This document shows, one piece after another, positions 5,767 to 7,775 of a DNA stretch of 7,775 nucleotides (its first letter is position 1; each line of letters starts with the position of its first letter). The notes under the pieces are model-generated. The model worked only from the letters and a program-made list of their open reading frames with translations, was not told the origin of the DNA and did not search any database. This DNA is from an uncultured Collinsella sp. GTDB lineage: Bacteria > Actinomycetota > Coriobacteriia > Coriobacteriales > Coriobacteriaceae. The stretch is taken from the NCBI GenBank assembly GCA_902495525.1, contig CABUXL010000078.1:1-7775 (forward strand). The letters are read 5' to 3'. The translations under genes were made by a program, and so were the position numbers.

Positions 5767-6624
5767 TTACTCAACGACCTTGTCCGGCTGGATGAGCTCC
5801 TCGTAGTAGCTGATATGTTCGCGAGCGTCTTCAATCTCGGGCAGCAGGAAGTTGTAGATGACTTCGATGATCATCGTGGCGCTGATCTTGGAGAACGCAA
5901 AGTCGCCCGTCGTCAGCAGCGCTTCGTGGTTGACGGTATTAAACGTGTAGTCTGCCAGGCGCGCGAGCGGGGATTTGCTGTCGCTGCTGATGACGACTAC
6001 GGTTGCGCCGCAGTCGCGAGCCGCTTTTGCCATGCGATTCAGTCGGCGCGATTTGCCGGAGTTTGAGATGAGCACGATGACGTCACCCGGGCGCAACGTG
6101 AGCGCAAAGCCGATTGATGTCTCGCTTATGGTGCTCGCCATGCAGCGCAGACCCAGCTGCGAAAACTTAAACGTCGCATCGAGCGCGACCGCGTTCGTAT
6201 TGCCCACAGCTGCAAACTCAATAACCCCTGCATGCTTAAGGGCATGCACAACAGCCGCCAGCGTATCGTGGTCGATCCCGTCGATGGTCGCATTAAGCTC
6301 GCTCACCTTGGCAGCCAGGATGTTCTTGAGGCTCTGCTCCATATTGTCGAGCGAGACCTCGTCAGTCAGGCCCTCGTTGCGCTGGCTTTCCAAATCCCTC
6401 GCCAACGAAAACTGAAAGCTGCGGAAGCTGCCAAAGCCAAGCTTGCGGCAGAAGCGCGAAACGGTCGCCTCGGACGTGGCGGCGGCGCGTGAGAGCTGAG
6501 CGGCCGTGAGGCGCGGCGCCTCGGACTGGTGCTCCAATATATAGTCGACAATGCGCTGCTCGGACTCGCTGTATCCCTGATGGGTACTAATGAGGGAAAG
6601 TGCGCTCTTGCTACTATCGGTCAT
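5767..6624 (-). CDS. RpiR/MurR-family transcriptional regulator (HTH + SIS domain)
   Basis: The protein is 285 residues. Its N-terminal RpiR-type helix-turn-helix domain spans about residues 1-77, with LTAAQLSRAAATSEATVSRF at 39-58 and KLGFGSFRSFQFSLA following. A SIS sugar-phosphate-binding domain lies at about 115-245, with the phosphate-loop signature ISNSGKS (186-192) and the strand-helix VVISSDSKSPLARLAD. RpiR proteins sense phosphosugars and act as repressors or activators of sugar catabolism genes. A longer reading from ATG 6672 adds 16 residues but has no ribosome binding site and overlaps the probable promoter. ATG 6624 has AGGAG 6 nt upstream. The gene is divergent from a PTS IIBC gene, its likely target. 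The effector sugar cannot be deduced from the sequence. Confidence 0.93.
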   Translation of the reverse strand: MTDSSKSALSLISTHQGYSESEQRIVDYILEHQSEAPRLTAAQLSRAAATSEATVSRFCRKLGFGSFRSFQFSLARDLESQRNEGLTDEVSLDNMEQSLKNILAAKVSELNATIDGIDHDTLAAVVHALKHAGVIEFAAVGNTNAVALDATFKFSQLGLRCMASTISETSIGFALTLRPGDVIVLISNSGKSRRLNRMAKAARDCGATVVVISSDSKSPLARLADYTFNTVNHEALLTTGDFAFSKISATMIIEVIYNFLLPEIEDAREHISYYEELIQPDKVVE

Positions 6625-6630
6625 GGATGG

Positions 6631-6635
6631 CTCCT
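6631..6635 (-). promoter_or_regulatory. Ribosome binding site fixing the regulator start
   Basis: On the minus strand this reads AGGAG, 6 nt before the ATG whose complement is 6622-6624. The alternative upstream ATG (complement 6670-6672) lacks any such site. This supports the shorter 285-residue regulator. Confidence 0.75.
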
Positions 6636-6672
6636 GGTTGGCATGAAAATCGGACTCGTTTTGTAATGCCAT

Positions 6673-6678
6673 AGTATA
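6673..6678 (-). promoter_or_regulatory. Candidate -10 element for the regulator gene
   Basis: The minus strand reads TATACT, 5 of 6 matches to TATAAT, placing a transcript start near 6665 and a leader of about 40 nt before ATG 6624. No good -35 is seen: TTGTAA (complement of 6692-6697) is a fair hexamer but only 13 nt away. A TTTTCA motif (6685-6690) lies just upstream of this element, compatible with autoregulation. Tentative. Confidence 0.4.
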
Positions 6679-6740
6679 GGGGGATTTTCAATTACAAGAT
6701 ACACCTTGCCGTTTCAAGTGTTGATGGTAAACTTTCACCT

Positions 6741-6752
6741 ACCGTTTACGGT
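6741..6752. promoter_or_regulatory. 12-bp palindrome ACCGT-TT-ACGGT, possible operator
   Basis: Perfect 5-bp arms are separated by TT. It lies 2 bp before the larger TGAAAG palindrome in the space between the divergent regulator and PTS genes. Its left arm is also part of a 9-bp sequence (ACCTACCGT, 6737-6745) that recurs inverted at 6803-6811. A protein-binding role is inferred from symmetry and position only. Confidence 0.4.
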
Positions 6753-6754
6753 TA

Positions 6755-6769
6755 TGAAAGAACCTTTCA
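6755..6769. promoter_or_regulatory. 15-bp palindrome TGAAAG-AAC-CTTTCA, probable operator
   Basis: Perfect 6-bp inverted arms flank a 3-bp spacer, midway between the divergent regulator and PTS genes. Further TTTCA half-sites occur at 6686-6690, 6712-6716, 6733-6737 and 6819-6823. The likely binder is the adjacent RpiR-type regulator. It resembles a catabolite-repression (cre) site but has a 3-bp spacer without the central CG, so a CcpA-type site is less likely. Confidence 0.55.
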
Positions 6770-6791
6770 CCGGAGAATTGCACCTTGTCTC

Positions 6792-6820
6792 TTCTCACGC
6801 GGACGGTAGGTTGGTATCTT
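6792..6820 (+). promoter_or_regulatory. Candidate promoter of the PTS IIBC gene
   Basis: An extended -10 TGG-TATCTT (6812-6820) is preceded at 17-bp spacing by TTCTCA (6792-6797), which matches 4 of 6 positions of TTGACA. Transcription would begin near 6827, giving a leader of about 70 nt. A TTTCA half-site (6819-6823) overlaps the -10 end, where a bound repressor would block polymerase. Other start points are possible. Confidence 0.4.
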
Positions 6821-6834
6821 TCAGTTGTGGAAAA

Positions 6835-6852
6835 ACGCGCATCGAAGCGCGT
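6835..6852 (+). other. Leader hairpin ACGCGC/GCGCGT
   Basis: A 6-bp GC-rich stem (6835-6840 with 6847-6852) closes a 6-nt loop ATCGAA in the presumed 5' untranslated region of the PTS gene. It carries no following T-run, so it is not an intrinsic terminator by itself. Confidence 0.45.
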
Positions 6853-6859
6853 GTAGGGG

Positions 6860-6875
6860 AGCGCCCGCGGGCGCT
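6860..6875 (+). other. 16-nt perfect palindrome in the PTS gene leader
   Basis: AGCGCCCG and CGGGCGCT are exact inverted halves with no spacer. In RNA they could fold as a 6-bp stem with a CGCG loop. It ends 9 nt before the ribosome binding site AAGGAGG (6885-6891). The position fits either an mRNA 5' structure influencing translation or a DNA-binding site. No terminator T-run follows. Confidence 0.5.
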
Positions 6876-6896
6876 GTACTCAAGAAGGAGGGACAC

Positions 6897-7775
6897 ATGG
6901 CTAAGTTTGACATCATCGCCGCGACCGGTTGCCCGACCGGCATTGCGCACACCTTCATGGCTAAGGAGGCGCTGGAGAAGGCAGCTGCCGAGCGCGGTCT
7001 GACCATTAAGGTTGAGACTCATGGCCAGGTCGGTGTCGAGAACGAGCTCACCAAGAGTGAGATCGCTGGTGCCAAGGCCGTCGTCGTCGCAGCCGACAAG
7101 GATGTCCAGGCTGAGCGTTTCGCCGGCAAGCCCATGGTTTCCGTTGGTGTTTCCAAGGCCCTGTCCGTTGAGGCCGCCGGTAAGCTGATTGACCGCGCGC
7201 TCGCCGCCAAGGGTGACGACACGGTTGCAGCTGCTGCCGATATCGAGGATGAGGTCGAGGAGAAGGAGTCCATCGGCCACATCATCTACAAGCACCTCAT
7301 GAACGGCGTCAGCCACATGCTGGTCTTCGTTGTTGCTGGTGGTGTTCTGACCGCTGTCTCGTTCCTGTGGGGCATTACGTCCTTCGATTCGACGGCGTCT
7401 GACTACAACAGCTTTGCTGCGATGCTCAAGATCATCGGCGGCATCGCCATGAACCTTATGGTTCCGGTGCTTTCCGCCTACATCGCCGAATCCATCGGCA
7501 AGCGCCCGGCGCTCGTCCCCGGCTTCGTTGCCGGTATGATCGCCATCCAGGGCCTGCCTGTTAACGCCGAGACCGGCATGATCGACGCCGGTGGCGCCGG
7601 CGTGGGCTTCGGCTTCCTGGGCGGCATCGTCGGCGGCTTCCTTGCCGGTTATGTCATCCTGCTGCTCGAGAAGGTCTTTGCCGGTCTGCCCAAGAACCTG
7701 GACGGCCTCAAGGCTATCTTCCTGTACCCGCTGTTCTCGACGGCTATCGTCGGCCTGGTCATGCTTGGCATTTCC
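6897..7775 (+). CDS. PTS fructose-family transporter subunit IIBC (3' end outside window)
   Basis: A phosphotransferase-system permease that imports a sugar and phosphorylates it. The frame is open to the window end (293 codons seen; complete IIBC proteins are usually about 450-500 residues). A fructose-type IIB domain occupies about residues 1-102, with the phosphorylated cysteine at C12 in ATGCPTGIAHTFMA. An acidic linker (about 105-124) joins the IIC membrane domain, which begins IGHIIYKHLMNGVSHM. Predicted membrane segments lie near 141-160, 175-198, 204-220, 234-258 and 272 to the end. The ATG at 6897 follows a strong AAGGAGG site by 5 nt. No IIA domain is seen; it must be a separate gene or lie downstream. 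Substrate may be fructose, mannose or a related sugar: fructose-family membership alone does not settle it. The divergent SIS-domain regulator suggests control by a sugar phosphate. Confidence 0.93.
   Translation, partial: MAKFDIIAATGCPTGIAHTFMAKEALEKAAAERGLTIKVETHGQVGVENELTKSEIAGAKAVVVAADKDVQAERFAGKPMVSVGVSKALSVEAAGKLIDRALAAKGDDTVAAAADIEDEVEEKESIGHIIYKHLMNGVSHMLVFVVAGGVLTAVSFLWGITSFDSTASDYNSFAAMLKIIGGIAMNLMVPVLSAYIAESIGKRPALVPGFVAGMIAIQGLPVNAETGMIDAGGAGVGFGFLGGIVGGFLAGYVILLLEKVFAGLPKNLDGLKAIFLYPLFSTAIVGLVMLGIS

Noticed and set aside
6625..6672. 16-residue N-terminal extension of the RpiR-type regulator
   Set aside because: The ATG at 6672 directly follows the candidate -10 TATACT on its own strand and lacks a ribosome binding site, while ATG 6624 has AGGAG 6 nt upstream.
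6741..6752. A -10/-35 pair using TTGATG (6721-6726) and GTTTAC (6744-6749) at 17-bp spacing
   Set aside because: GTTTAC is a poor -10 match and lies within a palindrome. The TGG-TATCTT element further downstream is a better promoter candidate.
6706..7002. 98-codon plus-strand frame spanning the intergenic region and the start of the PTS gene
   Set aside because: It runs in a different frame through the PTS ribosome binding site and IIB coding sequence. Its product is Arg/Ser-rich with no domain and no ribosome binding site.
1..7775. A new defence, mobile or otherwise undescribed system
   Set aside because: Every sizeable coding stretch is a recognised housekeeping or sugar-transport family. 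There is no integrase, transposase, toxin-antitoxin pair, retron, CRISPR repeat or orphan effector.

Overview
The window looks like a chromosomal segment of a high-GC Gram-positive bacterium, most likely a member of the Coriobacteriia (Collinsella-like). The taxonomic call is inference. It rests on G/C-rich third codon positions, strong AGGAGG-type ribosome binding sites, and a gene order that mixes a Firmicutes-type and an actinobacterial-type neighbourhood. No rRNA, tRNA, CRISPR array, insertion sequence or phage gene is visible.

Left and centre (1-5707, all + strand). The window opens inside a pepP-like M24 aminopeptidase gene, closed by a strong intrinsic terminator at about 477-518. A new transcription unit then starts with efp (EF-P), followed tightly by an Asp23/Gls24-family gene, nusB, xseB, tlyA, nadK and recN. 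Gaps are 2 to 26 nt and the last three genes overlap (tlyA/nadK by 4 nt, nadK/recN by 11 nt), so this is very probably one housekeeping operon. It covers translation elongation (EF-P), rRNA transcription and modification (NusB, TlyA), NADP supply (NadK) and DNA repair or processing (XseB, RecN). From memory, it resembles a condensed form of the Bacillus block pepP-efp-accBC-yqhY-nusB-folD-xseAB-ispA-dxs-tlyA-ahrC-recN. The accBC, folD, xseA, ispA and dxs genes are absent, and nadK sits where mycobacteria have it, between tlyA and recN.

Convergent junction (5708-5766). recN and a minus-strand regulator gene meet around a perfect 11-bp inverted repeat, probably a shared two-way transcription stop, though its T-run lies inside the stem rather than after it.

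Right (5767-7775). A minus-strand RpiR-type regulator (HTH plus SIS sugar-phosphate domain) is divergent from a PTS fructose-family IIBC permease gene that runs off the window end. The 272-nt space between them is rich in palindromes and repeated TTTCA/TGAAA half-sites, among them a 15-bp TGAAAG-AAC-CTTTCA palindrome. The likely logic is a sugar-phosphate-sensing regulator controlling the adjacent sugar transporter and possibly itself.

The gene content is ordinary. No clearly new biological system is seen. The items most worth a second look are the hybrid gene order, the operator-like intergenic region, the orphan xseB and the convergent inverted repeat.
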